DNA from: Klebsiella oxytoca NBRC 105695
Lineage (GTDB): Bacteria > Pseudomonadota > Gammaproteobacteria > Enterobacterales > Enterobacteriaceae
DNA length: 64,000 nt
Direction: 5' to 3'
NCBI RefSeq assembly: GCF_001598695.1
Contig: NZ_BCZK01000010.1
Span: 1-64,000, forward strand
The notes under the pieces are model-generated. The model was not told the DNA's origin. It did not search any database and saw only the letters and a program-made list of their open reading frames with translations. Within the stretch, counting starts at the first letter, position 1. The number at the start of each line of letters is the position of its first letter. Below are positions 17,885 through 31,200 of this stretch, one piece after another. A program made the position numbers and the translations under genes.

Positions 17885-18844
17885 ATGACGGAGTCACCAC
17901 AAACGCAATCTGCAATCTCAATTCATCAGTTGGTGGTCGGGAAACCCGCTAACGACGGTACTATCCCGGCCCAGTGTGAACTGCTGCGCTGTTCGTTGCA
18001 GGAAGGGATGGATATTTTGCTCTGGAGAGGCCATTTTGCGCAGCCTGAGACGTTACAGCTTCACGATGATCTGGGCAGGATTAACTTCTCGTGCATCCTC
18101 GAGGGCACCTCGCGTTTTGCCATCCAGGGGCTCAGACGCCACACCGAGTGGGAGCTGGCCCGCAATCGCCATTACATTACCCACACGCCAGATTGCCGCG
18201 GCAGCGCCGCCTACGGCGGCCGATTCGAGAGCATCACCCTCTCCTTCAGCCCTGAAACCCTCGCGCTGTGGGTACCGGATATCAGTACAGTCATTAAAAA
18301 TAAGATCGACTCCCACTGCTGTTGCCAGCAGCAGCGCTGCAATGCGGAAACCCATTTAACGGCCCAGGCTTTGCGTCATGCGCTAATGCGGATGCACGGC
18401 GGATTCAGCCATGAACAAAAACCTTCGACGCTCTGGCTACAGGGACAGAGTCTGGTGATGCTAAGCCTGGTCCTGGATGAGCACCGCGAAGACGCCAGCT
18501 GCTTCTCCTGCCACTTCAACCCGGTGGAGCGCCAGAAACTGCTGCGGGCAAAGGATCTGCTGCTGGCCGATTTGACGCAGGCGCCGGGCGTTGCTGAGCT
18601 GGCGAGAGAGTCCGGTTTGAGCGTGCTGAAAATTAAGCGTGGCTTCCGCGTTCTGTTTAACAACAGCGTCTATGGCCTGTTTCAGGCTGAACGCATGCAG
18701 GAGGCACGAAGAAGGCTGGCCAATGGCAATACCTCCGTTATGACGGTAGCCGCCGATCTGGGCTACGCCAACGCCAGCCACTTCTCTGCCGCTTTCCAGA
18801 AACAGTTTGGCGTCACCCCTTCCAGCTTTAAACGCGTCATCTGA
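17885..18844 (+). CDS. ybtA: AraC-type activator YbtA
   Basis: This 319-aa AraC-family regulator binds yersiniabactin or responds to it. It activates irp2, fyuA and ybtP and represses its own gene. The start at 17885 (MTESPQTQSAIS) gives exactly the known length; the frame is open upstream to 17717 but that part overlaps the promoter. The C-terminal ~100 residues hold two HTH motifs, GVAELARESGLSVLKIKRGF and VMTVAADLGYANASHFSAAF, ending in FGVTPSSFKR. The N-terminal half is the effector-binding and dimerisation domain. A cysteine-rich patch, HCCCQQQRC, lies near residue 145-153. The gene stands alone between divergent and downstream Fur/YbtA-controlled promoters. Confidence 0.95.
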   Translation: MTESPQTQSAISIHQLVVGKPANDGTIPAQCELLRCSLQEGMDILLWRGHFAQPETLQLHDDLGRINFSCILEGTSRFAIQGLRRHTEWELARNRHYITHTPDCRGSAAYGGRFESITLSFSPETLALWVPDISTVIKNKIDSHCCCQQQRCNAETHLTAQALRHALMRMHGGFSHEQKPSTLWLQGQSLVMLSLVLDEHREDASCFSCHFNPVERQKLLRAKDLLLADLTQAPGVAELARESGLSVLKIKRGFRVLFNNSVYGLFQAERMQEARRRLANGNTSVMTVAADLGYANASHFSAAFQKQFGVTPSSFKRVI

Positions 18845-18870
18845 TCGCCGATCGCCCCCTCCCCGCCAGC

Positions 18871-18893
18871 GGCCCGGAAACCCCCTCCGGGCC
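18871..18893 (+). terminator. Hairpin after ybtA
   Basis: A perfect 8-bp stem GGCCCGGA (18871-18878) / TCCGGGCC (18886-18893) with a 7-nt C-rich loop. There is no clear T-run after it, so it may be an attenuator-like or rho-assisted end for ybtA rather than a strong intrinsic terminator. Confidence 0.5.
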
Positions 18894-18916
18894 TCAGTGC
18901 TTTCCTCCAGTGATTA

Positions 18917-18980
18917 ACCCGAAACGGGCATAAATAGACCCGTTTCGGGTAGCACTCAATTGTTAATAATTATTATTCTC
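18917..18980 (+). promoter_or_regulatory. irp2 promoter: YbtA palindrome and Fur-like box
   Basis: A perfect 12-bp inverted repeat, ACCCGAAACGGG (18917-18928) and CCCGTTTCGGGT (18939-18950), has a 10-bp spacer. The right arm plus its flank (ACCCGTTTCGGGTAGCA) is identical over 17 bp to the element upstream of fyuA. This is the expected form of the YbtA activator site (repeat sequences RS1 and RS2). A Fur-like AT-rich palindrome follows at about 18962-18980 (GTTAATAATTATTATTCTC). The irp2 RBS AGGAGG lies at 19015-19020. Confidence 0.75.
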
Positions 18981-19024
18981 ATGTAAGGAGTGTTTTCCGC
19001 TAAGACGTGCCATCAGGAGGAAGA

Positions 19025-22000
19025 ATGATTTCTGGCGCACCATCTCAGGAACCGCAGTTACCGGACAACGGCAACGCGGCTGATTATCAACAATTACGCG
19101 AGCGGCTCACGCAGGAGCTAAATTTAACGCCGCAGCAGCTACATGAAGCGTGCAATTTGATCCAGGCGGGCCTGGATTCAATCAGATTGATGAGATGGTT
19201 AGACTGGTTTCGTAAAAGGGGCTACCGCGTGACCCTGCGCGAACTGTATGCCGCCCCCACGCTGGGCGGGTGGCGCCAGCTGATGCGCAGCCGTTCCCCG
19301 GAGAAACCGGCGGAGGAAACGGCATCCGGCGAAAGCGTCTGGCCGACCATGACCGAGGGTACCCCCTTCCCTCTGACGCCGGTCCAGCATGCCTACCTGA
19401 CGGGGCGAATGCCTGGACAGCCTCTCGGCGGCGTGGGCTGCCATCTGTATCAGGAGTTTGCCGGCTATTCTCTGACGGCGGAAAAGCTGGAACAGGCCAT
19501 CGCGATCCTGATGCAGCGCCACCCGATGCTGCATATCGCCTTTCGCACCGACGGACAGCAGGTCTGGTTAAAGCAACCTTACTGGAACGGCGTCACGGTT
19601 CATGATCTGCGCCAGAACGACGCCGCCAGCCGCCAGGTCTATCTGGACGCCCTGCGCCAGCGCCTGAGCCACCGCCTTTTACGCGTGGAGATCGGCGAAA
19701 CGTTTGATTTTCAGCTGACGCTGTTGCCCGATAATCGCCACTGCCTCCATGTCAATATTGACCTGCTGATTATGGATGCCTCCAGCTTTACGCTCTTCTT
19801 CGATGAGCTTAATGCTCTGCTGGCGGGCGAATCGCTGCCGGCTATCGACCCCCGCTATGATTTCCGCTCCTATTTGCTGCACCAGCAGAAGGTGCATCAA
19901 CCGCTGCGAGCCGAAGCCCGCGCGTACTGGCTGGCGAAAGCGCCTGCGCTTCCTCCTGCGCCGCTCTTGCCGCTGGCCTGCGACCCCGCCGCGCTACGTG
20001 AAGTCCGTAATACCCGACGCCGCATGATTGTCCCGGCCAAACAGTGGCATGCGTTCAGCCAACGGGCCGGTGAGTACGGCGTCACCCCGACAATGGCGCT
20101 GGCAACCTGTTTTTCCGCCGTCCTGGCTCGCTGGAGTGGCCTGACGCGGCTGCTGCTCAACGTAACGTTATTCGACCGCCAACCGCTGCACCCGGCGGTT
20201 AGCGCTATGCTTGCCGACTTCACCAATATTCTGCTGCTGGATACCGCCTGCGACGGCGATACCGTCAGCGGCCTCGCGCAGAAGAATCAGCTGACCTTTA
20301 CCGAAGACTGGGAGCATCGTCACTGGTCCGGCGTCGAACTCCTCCGGGAGCTCAAACGCCAGCAGCGCTATCCCCACGGCGCCCCGGTGGTATTTACCAG
20401 CAATCTGGGACGCTCTCTCTACAGCAGCCGCGCGGAACCGCCTTTGGGCGAGCCGGACTGGGGCATCTCGCAGACGCCGCAGGTGTGGATAGATCATCTG
20501 GCATTCGAACATCAAGGCGAGGTCTGGCTGCAATGGGACAGCAATGACGCTCTGTTCCCTCCGGCATTAGTAGCGACGTTGTTCGCGGCCTACTGCCAGC
20601 TGATTAACCAGCTCTGCGAAGATGACAGCGCATGGCAAAAACCGTTCCCGGATACCCTGCCCGCCAGGCAGCGCGCGATTCGCCAGCGGGTCAACGCGAC
20701 CGACGCGCCCATTCCCGCAGGACTGCTGCATGAAGGCATTTTCCGCATCGCCCTCCAGCAGCCGGAGGCGCTTGCGGTCACAGATGCTCATTATCAGTGG
20801 AACTACCGTGAACTGACGGACTTTGCCCGCCGTTGCGCCGGCAGGTTAATCGCGTGCGGGGTGCAGCCGGGCGACAATGTGGCGATCGGCATGTCAAAAG
20901 GCGCGGGACAGCTGGTTGCGGTGCTGGCCGTACTGCTGGCCGGGGCGGTCTACGTTCCGGTTTCGCTGGACCAGCCCGCCGCGCGGCGCAAGAAAATCTA
21001 TGCTGACGCCAGCGTTCGGCTGGTGCTCATTTGCCAGCACGACGCCAGCGCGTGGTCAGACGATGTTCCCCTGCTTGCCTGGCAGCCGGCCATTGAGGAT
21101 GAACCGATCGGCAACCCGGTGGTTCGCGCACCGACACAACCGGCCTATATTCTCTACACCTCCGGTTCTACCGGCACACCGAAAGGCGTGGTCATTTCTC
21201 ACCGGGGAGCGCTCAACACCTGTTGCGATATCAATAACCGCTATCAGGTAGGTCCAGGCGACAGGGTGCTGGCGCTGTCCGGCCTGCATTTTGATTTATC
21301 GGTATATGACATTTTTGGCGTCCTGAGCGCCGGCGGCGCGCTGGTTATGGTGATGGAAGAGCAACGGCGCGATCCCCGCGCGTGGTGTGAACTGATCCGA
21401 CGCCATCAGGTCACGCTCTGGAACAGCGTCCCGGCGCTATTCGATATGCTACTGACCTGGTGCGAGGGTTTTGCCGACGCTGCGCCGGCAAATCTGCGCG
21501 CGGTAATGCTTTCCGGCGACTGGATCGGTCTCGATCTTCCCGCCCGCTTTCGGGCCTATCGGCCGCAAGGGCAGTTTATCGCCATGGGCGGCGCCACCGA
21601 GGCGTCTATCTGGTCTAACGTCTGCGAGGTCAGAGAGGTTCCTGAGCACTGGCGCGCCATCCCCTACGGTTTTCCGTTGGCTAACCAGCGCTACCGGGTA
21701 GTCGATGAGCGGGGCCGGGACTGCCCCGACTGGGTGCCCGGCGAATTGTGGATTGGCGGCCTCGGGGTCGCTGAAGGCTATTTCAACGATCCTCTGCGCA
21801 GCGAGCAGCAGTTTTTGACGCAATCGGGCGAGCGCTGGTATCGCACCGGCGATGTCGGCTGCTACTGGCCAGACGGTACCTTAGAGTTCCTCGGCCGCCG
21901 CGATAAGCAGGTCAAGGTCGGGGGATATCGCATCGAGCTGGGCGAAATTGAGAGCGCGCTCGGCCAGGTGGCGGGCGTGAAACAAGCCACCGTTCAGGCG

Positions 22001-25000
22001 ATCGGGGAGAAAGAGAAGACCCTGGCGGCCTGGGTTGTTCCCCAGGGGGAGGCTTTTTGCGTTCCCCATCATCGCGATCCGTTGCTGCCGCAGGAATGGC
22101 GTACCCTGGCAGGAACGCTGCCCTGCTGCGCCTGCCCGCCAGAAATCTCCGCCGCTCAGGTCGCTGATTTTCTGCAGTATCGCCTGTTAAAACTGCATCC
22201 GGGCCACGCCTCTGACGTCGATCCGCTCTCCCTGATCGATTCGCTCGCTATCCAGCCGCGCTGGCAGGCCGTGATGGAACGCTGGTTAGCCTTTCTTGCG
22301 GCTCAACAGCGGCTGCAGCCCGCCGCTGAGGGTTATCAGGTCTGCGCGGCAGAAGCGCCGGAAAAGCGCCATCCTTCGTTCAGCGGGCATGACCTCACCT
22401 TAATGCAGATTCTTCGCGGCGCGCGCCACGAACTGTCATTACTGAATGATGCGCGGTGGTCGCCGGAAAGTCTGGCTTTCGACCATCCGGCCAGCGCCTT
22501 GTATATCGAGGAGCTGGCGACAATGTGCCAACAGCTTTCCCGACGTTTACAGCGCCCGGTACGTCTGCTGGAGGTGGGGGTCCGCACCGCCCGCGCCGCA
22601 GAGTGCCTGTTGTCCCGCCTCAACGCTGGCGAGGTTGAGTATGTCGGGCTTGAACATAGCCAGGAGCTGCTGCTGAGCGCCAGACAGCGGCTTGCCCCAT
22701 GGCCTGATGCCCGTCTGGCCCTCTGGAATGCAGAGACGCTGGCGGCGCACGCGCATTCGGCGGACATTGTCTGGCTGAATAATGCCCTGCATCGTCTGCT
22801 GCCAGAAGATCCCGGACTCCTTACGACCTTACAACGGCTCGCCGTCCCCGGAGCGCTGCTCTACGTCATGGAGTTTCGCCAGTTGACGCCGTCTGCCCTG
22901 CTCAGCACGCTTCTGTTAACCGCTGGACAACCGGAGGCTTTACTGCATAACAGCGCAGCGTGGGCAACAATATTCAGCGCCGCCGACTTCAGCTGTCAGC
23001 ATGGCGATGAAATCGGCGGATTACAACGCTTCCTCGTCCAGTGCCCGGCCAGCCAGATGCGCCGGGACCCGCGTAAACTACAGGCCGCCCTTGCCGAACG
23101 CTTGCCCGGGTGGATGGTGCCGCAACGGATCCACTTCCTTGACGCTTTCCCGCTGACCGCTAACGGAAAAATTGACTATCAGGCGCTGACCCGTCGCCAT
23201 ACCCCTGAGGCGGAAACACTGGCCGAAGCGGATTTACCTCAGGGCGATACGGAAACATGCGTGGCCGCCATCTGGCAGCAGCTGTTGTCGATCGGCACCG
23301 TCACTCGGGAGACCGACTTTTTCCAGCAAGGCGGCGACAGCCTGCTGGCCACCCGTCTGACCGGACAGCTCCATCAGGCGGGTTATACCGCGCAATTAAG
23401 CGATCTGTTTAATCATCCCCGACTGGCGGATTTTGCCGCTACCCTGCGTAAAACCGACCTCCCGGTCGAACAGCCATTCACCCACTATCCTGAAGATCGC
23501 TACCAGCCTTTCGCGCTTACCGACGTGCAGCAGGCCTACCTGGTCGGACGGCAGCCGGGGTTTGCCCTGGGCGGCGTAGGCTCCCACTTCTTCGTTGAAT
23601 TTGAGGTTGCCGATCTGGATATCCGCCGGCTGGAGAGGGTCTGGAATCGTTTAATCGTCCGCCACGATATGCTGCGCGCCGTTGTTCACGATGGACAGCT
23701 GCAGGTTCTCGAACAGACTCCCCCCTGGATCATACCCGCGCACGTTTGCCCAACGCCAGACGAGGCGCTGCGGCTACGTGAAAAACTGGCGCATCAGGTA
23801 CTCAACCCCGAAATCTGGCCGGTATTCGATCTCCAGGTCGGATACGTCGACGGGATGCCCGCCCGACTCTGGCTGTGCCTGGATAACCTGTTGCTTGACG
23901 GGCTAAGCATGCAGATCCTGCTGGCGGAGCTGGAAAACGGCTATCGCTATCCGCAACAGCTGCCGCCGCCGCTCCCCGTCACTTTCAGGGATTATCTGCA
24001 GCAACCCGCGCTGCGGGCGCCAGACCCAGACTCCCTGGCCTGGTGGCAGACTCAGCTGGACGATATCCCTCCGGCGCCGGCGCTGCAGCTGCGCTGCTTG
24101 CCTCAGGACGTTGCGACGCCGCGCTTTGCCCGCCTGAACGGGGCCATGGACAGCGCGCGCTGGCGCCGATTGAAACAGCGGGCGGCTGAAGCCCACCTTA
24201 CCCCGTCGGCCTTACTCTTATCGGTATGGTCGACGGTGCTCTCGGCATGGAGCGCGCGGCCTGACTTCACGCTTAACCTGACGCTTTTCGACCGCCGTCC
24301 GGTGCATCCCCAAATCAACCAGATTCTGGGCGACTTCACCTCGCTGATGCTGCTGAGCTGGCGGCCTGGCGACAACTGGCTGCACAGCGCGCAGCGACTG
24401 CAGCAGCGCCTGAGCCAGAGCCTCAATTATCGCGATGTATCCGCCATCCGCGTGATGCGTCAGCTGGCGCAACGGCAAAATCTGCCCGCCGTGACCATGC
24501 CGGTCGTCTTCACCAGCGCGCTCGGCTTCGCGCAGGATAATTTCCTCGCCCGGCGCAATTTACTCAAACCGGTCTGGGGTATCTCGCAGACGCCGCAGGT
24601 CTGGCTCGATCACCAGGTTTATGAGTCCGAAGGTGAATTGCGCTTTAACTGGGATTTTGTCGCCGCCCTGTTTCCTGCCGAACAGGTGGAGCGGCAGTTT
24701 GCCCAGTATGGCGAATTGCTCAATCGGATGGCCGAGGAAGAGAGCTGCTGGCAGCTTCCGCTCGCCGCGCTGGTTCCCCCCGTTAAACTCGCGGAACCAA
24801 GCCCCGCTCCCGCTCCGCGCGGTTGCCCTGAGCGCCCGGTGTCCGGCGTGGCGGCGGACGAGAGCACTGTCCGTCTGATTTGCGACGCCTTTCGCGAGGT
24901 GGTGGGCGAATCGATTATGCCCGCGGATAACTTTTTTGAGGCGGGCGCCACGTCGCTAAATCTGGTGCAGCTGCACGTTTTGTTACAACGTCACGAATTT

Positions 25001-25132
25001 TCCACGCTGACGCTGCTTGATCTCTTTACCCACTCCTCTCCAGCCGCTCTGGCCGAATACCTTACCGGCGTCGCGATGGAGGAGAAAGCCCCACGCTCTC
25101 GCCCGGTTCGCCGACGCCAGCGGCGGATTTAG
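19025..25132 (+). CDS. irp2: Yersiniabactin non-ribosomal peptide synthetase Irp2 (HMWP2)
   Basis: A 2035-aa NRPS. The start at 19025 (MISGAPSQ, preceded by AGGAGGAAGA) is preferred over the in-frame ATG at 19007. With it the carrier-protein serines fall at Ser52 (aryl carrier, LDSIRL), Ser1439 (PCP1, GGDSLL) and Ser1977 (PCP2, GATSLN), exactly the published positions for HMWP2. Order: ArCP, condensation/cyclisation domain Cy1 (DLLIMDASS), cysteine adenylation domain ([11 protein letters not shown] near 710) interrupted by a methyltransferase-like insert (~1170-1370), PCP1, Cy2 (DNLLLDGLS) and PCP2. It takes salicyl-AMP-derived salicylate from YbtE and adds two cyclised cysteines. All motifs are intact. 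It is the first gene of the irp2-irp1-ybtU-ybtT-ybtE operon. Confidence 0.97.
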   Translation: MISGAPSQEPQLPDNGNAADYQQLRERLTQELNLTPQQLHEACNLIQAGLDSIRLMRWLDWFRKRGYRVTLRELYAAPTLGGWRQLMRSRSPEKPAEETASGESVWPTMTEGTPFPLTPVQHAYLTGRMPGQPLGGVGCHLYQEFAGYSLTAEKLEQAIAILMQRHPMLHIAFRTDGQQVWLKQPYWNGVTVHDLRQNDAASRQVYLDALRQRLSHRLLRVEIGETFDFQLTLLPDNRHCLHVNIDLLIMDASSFTLFFDELNALLAGESLPAIDPRYDFRSYLLHQQKVHQPLRAEARAYWLAKAPALPPAPLLPLACDPAALREVRNTRRRMIVPAKQWHAFSQRAGEYGVTPTMALATCFSAVLARWSGLTRLLLNVTLFDRQPLHPAVSAMLADFTNILLLDTACDGDTVSGLAQKNQLTFTEDWEHRHWSGVELLRELKRQQRYPHGAPVVFTSNLGRSLYSSRAEPPLGEPDWGISQTPQVWIDHLAFEHQGEVWLQWDSNDALFPPALVATLFAAYCQLINQLCEDDSAWQKPFPDTLPARQRAIRQRVNATDAPIPAGLLHEGIFRIALQQPEALAVTDAHYQWNYRELTDFARRCAGRLIACGVQPGDNVAIGMSKGAGQLVAVLAVLLAGAVYVPVSLDQPAARRKKIYADASVRLVLICQHDASAWSDDVPLLAWQPAIEDEPIGNPVVRAPTQPAYILYTSGSTGTPKGVVISHRGALNTCCDINNRYQVGPGDRVLALSGLHFDLSVYDIFGVLSAGGALVMVMEEQRRDPRAWCELIRRHQVTLWNSVPALFDMLLTWCEGFADAAPANLRAVMLSGDWIGLDLPARFRAYRPQGQFIAMGGATEASIWSNVCEVREVPEHWRAIPYGFPLANQRYRVVDERGRDCPDWVPGELWIGGLGVAEGYFNDPLRSEQQFLTQSGERWYRTGDVGCYWPDGTLEFLGRRDKQVKVGGYRIELGEIESALGQVAGVKQATVQAIGEKEKTLAAWVVPQGEAFCVPHHRDPLLPQEWRTLAGTLPCCACPPEISAAQVADFLQYRLLKLHPGHASDVDPLSLIDSLAIQPRWQAVMERWLAFLAAQQRLQPAAEGYQVCAAEAPEKRHPSFSGHDLTLMQILRGARHELSLLNDARWSPESLAFDHPASALYIEELATMCQQLSRRLQRPVRLLEVGVRTARAAECLLSRLNAGEVEYVGLEHSQELLLSARQRLAPWPDARLALWNAETLAAHAHSADIVWLNNALHRLLPEDPGLLTTLQRLAVPGALLYVMEFRQLTPSALLSTLLLTAGQPEALLHNSAAWATIFSAADFSCQHGDEIGGLQRFLVQCPASQMRRDPRKLQAALAERLPGWMVPQRIHFLDAFPLTANGKIDYQALTRRHTPEAETLAEADLPQGDTETCVAAIWQQLLSIGTVTRETDFFQQGGDSLLATRLTGQLHQAGYTAQLSDLFNHPRLADFAATLRKTDLPVEQPFTHYPEDRYQPFALTDVQQAYLVGRQPGFALGGVGSHFFVEFEVADLDIRRLERVWNRLIVRHDMLRAVVHDGQLQVLEQTPPWIIPAHVCPTPDEALRLREKLAHQVLNPEIWPVFDLQVGYVDGMPARLWLCLDNLLLDGLSMQILLAELENGYRYPQQLPPPLPVTFRDYLQQPALRAPDPDSLAWWQTQLDDIPPAPALQLRCLPQDVATPRFARLNGAMDSARWRRLKQRAAEAHLTPSALLLSVWSTVLSAWSARPDFTLNLTLFDRRPVHPQINQILGDFTSLMLLSWRPGDNWLHSAQRLQQRLSQSLNYRDVSAIRVMRQLAQRQNLPAVTMPVVFTSALGFAQDNFLARRNLLKPVWGISQTPQVWLDHQVYESEGELRFNWDFVAALFPAEQVERQFAQYGELLNRMAEEESCWQLPLAALVPPVKLAEPSPAPAPRGCPERPVSGVAADESTVRLICDAFREVVGESIMPADNFFEAGATSLNLVQLHVLLQRHEFSTLTLLDLFTHSSPAALAEYLTGVAMEEKAPRSRPVRRRQRRI

Positions 25133-25219
25133 CGCGAACCAAACTGATTTTTTCCGGGACGCCGTCGCGCAAGCGCGGCGTGCCATTGACTTTGTGACTC
25201 TTAGGAAACGAGACCGATT

Positions 25220-28200
25220 ATGGATAACTTGCGCTTCTCTTCTGCGCCGACAGCAGATTCCATTGATGCATCGATCGCTGAACGCTACCCGGACTGCGAA
25301 CCTGTCGCGGTGATCGGCTACGCCTGCCATTTTCCTGAAGCGCCCGATGGCGAAACGTTCTGGCACAACTTGCTGGAAGGCCGTGAATGCAGCAGGCGCT
25401 TTACCCGCGAGGCGCTGCTGGCCGCCGGTCTGGATGCCGCGGTGATTGACGATCCTCATTACGTCAATATCGGGACGATTTTAGACAACGCCGACTGCTT
25501 CGACGCCGCCCTGTTTGGCTACTCGCGGCAAGAAGCCGAATCTATCGATCCGCAGCAGCGGCTGTTTTTGCAGGCGGTCTGGCATGCGCTGGAGCATGCC
25601 GGCTATGCCCCCGGCGCCGTCCCCCACAAGACCGGCGTTTTCGCCTCTTCCCGGATGAGCACCTATCCCGGCCGCGAAGCCCTGAACGTCACGGAAGTCG
25701 CGCAGGTCAAGGGTCTGCAGTCGCTGATGGGTAATGATAAGGACTATATTGCCACCCGCGCCGCGTATAAGCTCAATCTGCACGGCCCGGCGCTATCGGT
25801 ACAGACCGCCTGCTCCAGTTCGCTGGTTGCGGTGCATCTGGCCTGCGAAAGCCTGCGCGCGGGGGAATCCGATATGGCGGTGGCCGGCGGCGTGGCGCTC
25901 TCTTTCCCCCAGCAGGCGGGCTACCGCTACCAGCCCGGGATGATTTTCTCTCCCGATGGCCACTGTCGCCCTTTTGACGCCTCGGCAGAAGGCACCTGGG
26001 CCGGCAACGGTCTCGGCTGCGTGGTACTGCGCCGCCTGAGAGATGCGCTGCTGTCAGAGGATCCGATTATTGCCGTGATCCTCTCCAGCGCGGTCAACAA
26101 CGACGGTAGCCGAAAAGTGGGTTATACCGCGCCGTCGGTGGCAGGACAGCAAGCGGTCATCGAAGAGGCGTTAATGCTGGCGGCGATCGATGACAGACAG
26201 ATTGGCTACATTGAAACCCACGGTACCGGCACGCCGCTGGGAGACGCGATTGAAATTGAAGCGCTGCGCAACGTTTATGCGCCCCGCCCGCCGCATCAGC
26301 GCTGCGCGCTCGGTTCGGTAAAAAGCAATGTTGGCCATCTGGATACGGCGGCCGGGATTGCCGGGTTGCTGAAAACCGTCCTCGCGGTCAACCGCGGACA
26401 AATTCCACCGATGCTAAATTTTGCCACGCCAAACCCGGCGCTCAAGCTCGACGAAAGCCCGTTCACCGTGCCGGTGACGGCCCAGGCGTGGCAGGACGAA
26501 ATACGCTACGCGGGCGTCTCCTCCTTTGGCATTGGCGGCACAAACTGCCACATGATCGTCGCCTCGCTGCCCGATGAGCTCAGATTACCGTTGCCTGGTG
26601 CGGATGACGGAAGCAGGAGCACCGCGCTGCTGCTCAGCGCCGCCAGCGACACCGCGTTGCGGCAGCTGGCTACGGACTATGCTCGGGCGCTGAGGGAAAA
26701 CGCGGATGCCAGTAATCTGGCCTTCACGGCTTTGCGCGCCCGCCGTCTCGATCTCCCCTTTCGTCTGGCGACGGCATTAAATGATGATACCGCCGCTGCC
26801 CTTAGCGCCTGGGCTGGAGAACAGGCCGGGGCGCCGGTTTATAGCGGCCACGGCGTCAGCGGTAAGCAGGTGTGGCTGTTTACCGGGCAGGGCTCGCACT
26901 GGCGGACCATGGGCTACGCCATGTTCCAGCGTTCGAAGGTGTTTGCCGACACGCTTGAACGCTGTTTTTCCGCCTGTCGTGAAATGCTCACGCCCTCCCT
27001 GCGCGACGCGATGTTTAATCCCGACTCGGCGCAGCTGGAGGAGATGACCTGGGCGCAGCCGGCCATCGTTGCCTTTGAAATCGCCATGGCGGCGCACTGG
27101 CGCGCCGAGGGATTGCAGCCGGATTACGCCATCGGTCACTCGGTGGGCGAATTTGCCGCCGCCGTGGTCTGCGGACACTATACGATTGAACAGGTTATGC
27201 CGCTGGTTTGCCGCCGCGGGGCGCTGATGCAGCTGTGCGCAAACGGCGCGATGGTGGCGGTGTTCGCGCAAGAAGAGGCGCTGATGCCGCTGGCCCGCCA
27301 GTTTGAGCTGGATCTGGCGGCAAACAACGGCACCCGGCATACGGTCTTTTCCGGGCCGGAAGCCCGTATTGCGGAATTTTGCGCCGCGCTTTCGCAGCGT
27401 GATATCAGCTATCGTCGCCTGAGCGTTTCCGGCGCGGCGCACTCCGCCTTACTGGAGCCGATACTCGATCGTTTTCAGGACGCCTGCGCCGGGCTGCACG
27501 CAGAGCCCGGGCAGCTACAGCTTATTTCCACCCTCACCGCCGGGGCCATAGATGCGTCGACGCTCAATCAGGCGGATTACTGGCGCCGCCATATGCGCCA
27601 GCCGGTGCGCTTTATCCAGAGTATTCAGGCGGCGCACAAGCTCGGCGCCCGCGTTTTTGTAGAGATGGGACCCGATGCCCAGCTGATTGCCTCCGGCCAG
27701 CGCGAATACCGGGATAACGCTTACTGGATAGCCAGCGCCCGCCGTAACCAGGAGGCGAGCGCTGTCCTGAATCAGGCGCTGCTCCAGCTGTACGCCGCTG
27801 GCGTCACCCTGCCGTGGGCAGACTTACTGGCGGGCAATGGGCAACGTATCTCTGCGCCACGCTATCCGTTCGCGACCGAGCGTTACTGGAAAGAGCACGT
27901 TTCCAACGTCTGCGAGCCTGACGACGTCGTGCTGTCCGCCGGCGCTGAGGTGGCGAGTCGCGCCGCGGCAGCGCTCGATCTTCCCCGGCTGGAAGCGCTT
28001 AAACGCTGCGCCACGCGGCTACACGCCATCTATGTCGATCGGCTGGTACAACGCTGTGCGGACGATGCCATTGCCAGCGGCGTCGACGCCATGACCATTA
28101 TGCGCCGCGGCCGTCTGCTGCCGCGCTACCAGCAGCTGCTTCAACGCCTGCTGAATAACTGCGTGGCCGACGGCGACTACCGCTACGCTGACGGGCGTTA

Positions 28201-31200
28201 TTTCCGCGCCCGCCCGATTGAACATGAGCAGAGGGAAGCTCTGCTGGCGGAGCTTGCTGGCTATTGTGAAGGTTTTCAGGCTATTCCCGAGACCATCGCC
28301 CGCGCCGGCGAACGGCTGTATGAAATGATGAGCGGCGAGGAAGAGCCGGTGGCGATCATCTTCCCGCAGGGCGCCTCCGACGGCGTGGAGGTCCTCTATC
28401 AGGAATTCAGCTTTGGCCGCTATTTCAACCAAATCGCCGCCGGTATCTTACGCGGTCTCGTCCAGACGCGTCAGCCCCAGCGCCCTTTACGAATCCTGGA
28501 AGTCGGCGGCGGTACCGGCGGCACCACCGCGTGGCTGCTGCCGGAACTCAACGGCGTTCCGGCGCTGGAGTACCACTTCACCGATATCTCCGCCCTGTTT
28601 ACCCGCCGCGCCCAGCAGAAATTCGCCGACTATGGCTTTGTGCGCTACCACGAACTGGATCTCGAAAAAGAGGCGCAGTCCCAGGGGTTCCAGGCAAACT
28701 CATACGATCTTATCGTGGCGGCGAACGTAATCCACGCCACTCGCCATATTGGCCGCACGCTCGATAATCTGCGCCCTCTGCTCAAACCGGGCGGACGCCT
28801 GCTGATGCGCGAAATCACCCAGCCAATGCGTCTGTTTGATTTCGTTTTTGGCCCGCTGGTGCTTCCGCTCCAGGATATCGACGCCCGCGAAGGCGAGCTC
28901 TTCCTCACCCCCCAACAGTGGCAGCAGCAGTGTCGCCGCGCCGGATTCAGCAAAGTGGCGTGGCTACCGCAGGAGGGTAGCCCGACCGCCGGTATGAGCG
29001 AACATATCATTCTCTCCACGCTGCCCGGTCAGGGGATATCCTCGTCATCAGCATCCGCGCTGGGGCAGACGTTGCCGGATAACGCTGATGATCTCGCCGA
29101 CTGGTCCGATTGCGCGGGTCAGCCGGAACGGTTTAACGCCCGCTGGCAGGAGGCCTGGCGGCGGCTCTCAGCGCGGCACGGCGACAATTCCCCCGTGGAA
29201 CCGCCCCAGGTCAGCCCCCCGCAGTGGCTGGGGGAGGTGCGCTTAAGCTGGCGAAACGCCGCCTTTTCCCGCGGCGAGATGCGCGTGGAAGCCCGTCATC
29301 CTGATGGCGAGTGGCTGCCGCTGGCTCCCGCCGCGCCTGTTCCTGCGCCGCAGACGCATTATCAATGGCGCTGGACGCCCTTCAGCGCCGCCAGCGATGG
29401 CCGCCCACTGGCATTTCGCTTCAGCGCCGGTACGCTTGCGCACGAAAATGAGCTGGCGCAATGCGGTATCCTTCACGATCCGCAGGCCGCTTCGGTGCTC
29501 ATTATTGTCGAGGAGAGCGAACAGACGCTGGCGTTAGCGAAACAAGTGAAGGAGGCCCTGACCACCGGCGCCGGAGGATTGATTGCGATCACTCGCCGCG
29601 CGTGGCAGGTTGAGGAGAATGAGGCGCTCGCCGCGTCTCATCACGCTCTGTGGGCTTTGCTTCGCGTCGCGGCCAATGAACAGCCGGAACGCTTGATTGC
29701 CGCCATCGATCTGGCCGAAAACACGCCATGGGAAACGCTGCGTCAGGGATTGAGCGCCGTCTCCCTTTCTCAGCGCTGGCTCGCCGCAAGGGGCAACGCC
29801 CTCTGGCTCCCCTCCCTGGCGCCGAATCCAGGGCGCGCCGCCGATCTTCCGGCAAATGTCTTCGCTGGCGATACCCGCTGGCATCTGGTGACCGGCGCGT
29901 TTGGCGGATTGGGCCGCCTTGCCGTTAACTGGCTCAAGGAAAAAGGGGCGCAACGTATTGCCCTGCTGGCGCCGCGCGCGGATGCCTCCTGGCCGGGCGA
30001 CATCAAGGGCGTGCAAATCCGCGTCTGCCGTTGTGATGTTGGCAACGCCCGACAGCTGACCAGGGTTCTCGATAAGCTGGCGGGCGATGGCGGCATTGCC
30101 GGGGCGATCCACGCCGCAGGCGTATTGGCTGATGGGCCGCTGCAGGATCTGGACGATCGCCAGCTGGCCGCGGTTTTCGCGGTGAAAGCGCAGGCGGCAG
30201 ACCAGCTGCGGCAAAGCCTGAGCGACCACAACGCACGCTATCTTATTCTTTACTCCTCCGCAGCCGCCGCCCTCGGCGCGCCGGGTCAAAGCGCCCATGC
30301 GCTGGCCTGCGGCTATCTGGACGGGCTGGCGCGGCAACATACTTCTGATGATACTCCGAAAACGATAACCATTGCCTGGGGCGCCTGGGGGGAAAGCGGT
30401 CGGGCGGCCACGCCGGAAATGCTGGCGACGCTGGCCAGCCGCGGCATGGGCGCGTTAAGCAATGCCGAAGGCTGCTGGCATCTGGAACAGGCGGTGATGC
30501 GCGGTGCCCCATGGCGGCTGGCGATGCGTGTTTTCAGCGACAACATGCCTCCGCTACAACAGGCCCTGTTCCATAGCGGGTCCGCAGAAAAAGCCGCAGT
30601 GCCGGTCAGCCCTCCTGCGGATGACAACGTCTTTAACGGCAGCCTGAGCGATGAAACGGCGGTAATGACATGGCTGAAAAAACGCATCGCAGTTCAGTTA
30701 CGGCTAAGCGATCCGGCATCGCTGCAGGCAAATCAGGATCTGTTGCCGCTGGGCATGGATTCGCTGCTCTTCCTTGAGCTCAGTAGCGATATTCAGCACT
30801 ATCTGGGCGTGCGCATCAATGCGGAACGGGCGTGGCAGGATCTGTCGCCGCGCGGGCTCACGCAGCTTATCTGTTCTATTCCAGAGAAGACGCCTGCCGC
30901 TTCGCAGCCGGAAGCGTTACGGCACGACGCCGATGAGCGTTATGCCCCCTTCCCTCTGACGCCGATTCAGCACGCCTACTGGCTGGGAAGAACCCATCTT
31001 ATTGGTTATGGCGGCGTTGCCTGTCACGTGCTGTTTGAGTGGGATAAACGCCACGATGAACTCGACCTCTCCCTACTGGAGAAAGCATGGAACCAGCTTA
31101 TTGCCCGTCACGATATGCTGCGAATGGTGGTGGATGCCGACGGCCAACAGCGCGTTCTGGCGACAACCCCGACGTATCGCATCCCGCGCGACGATCTGCG

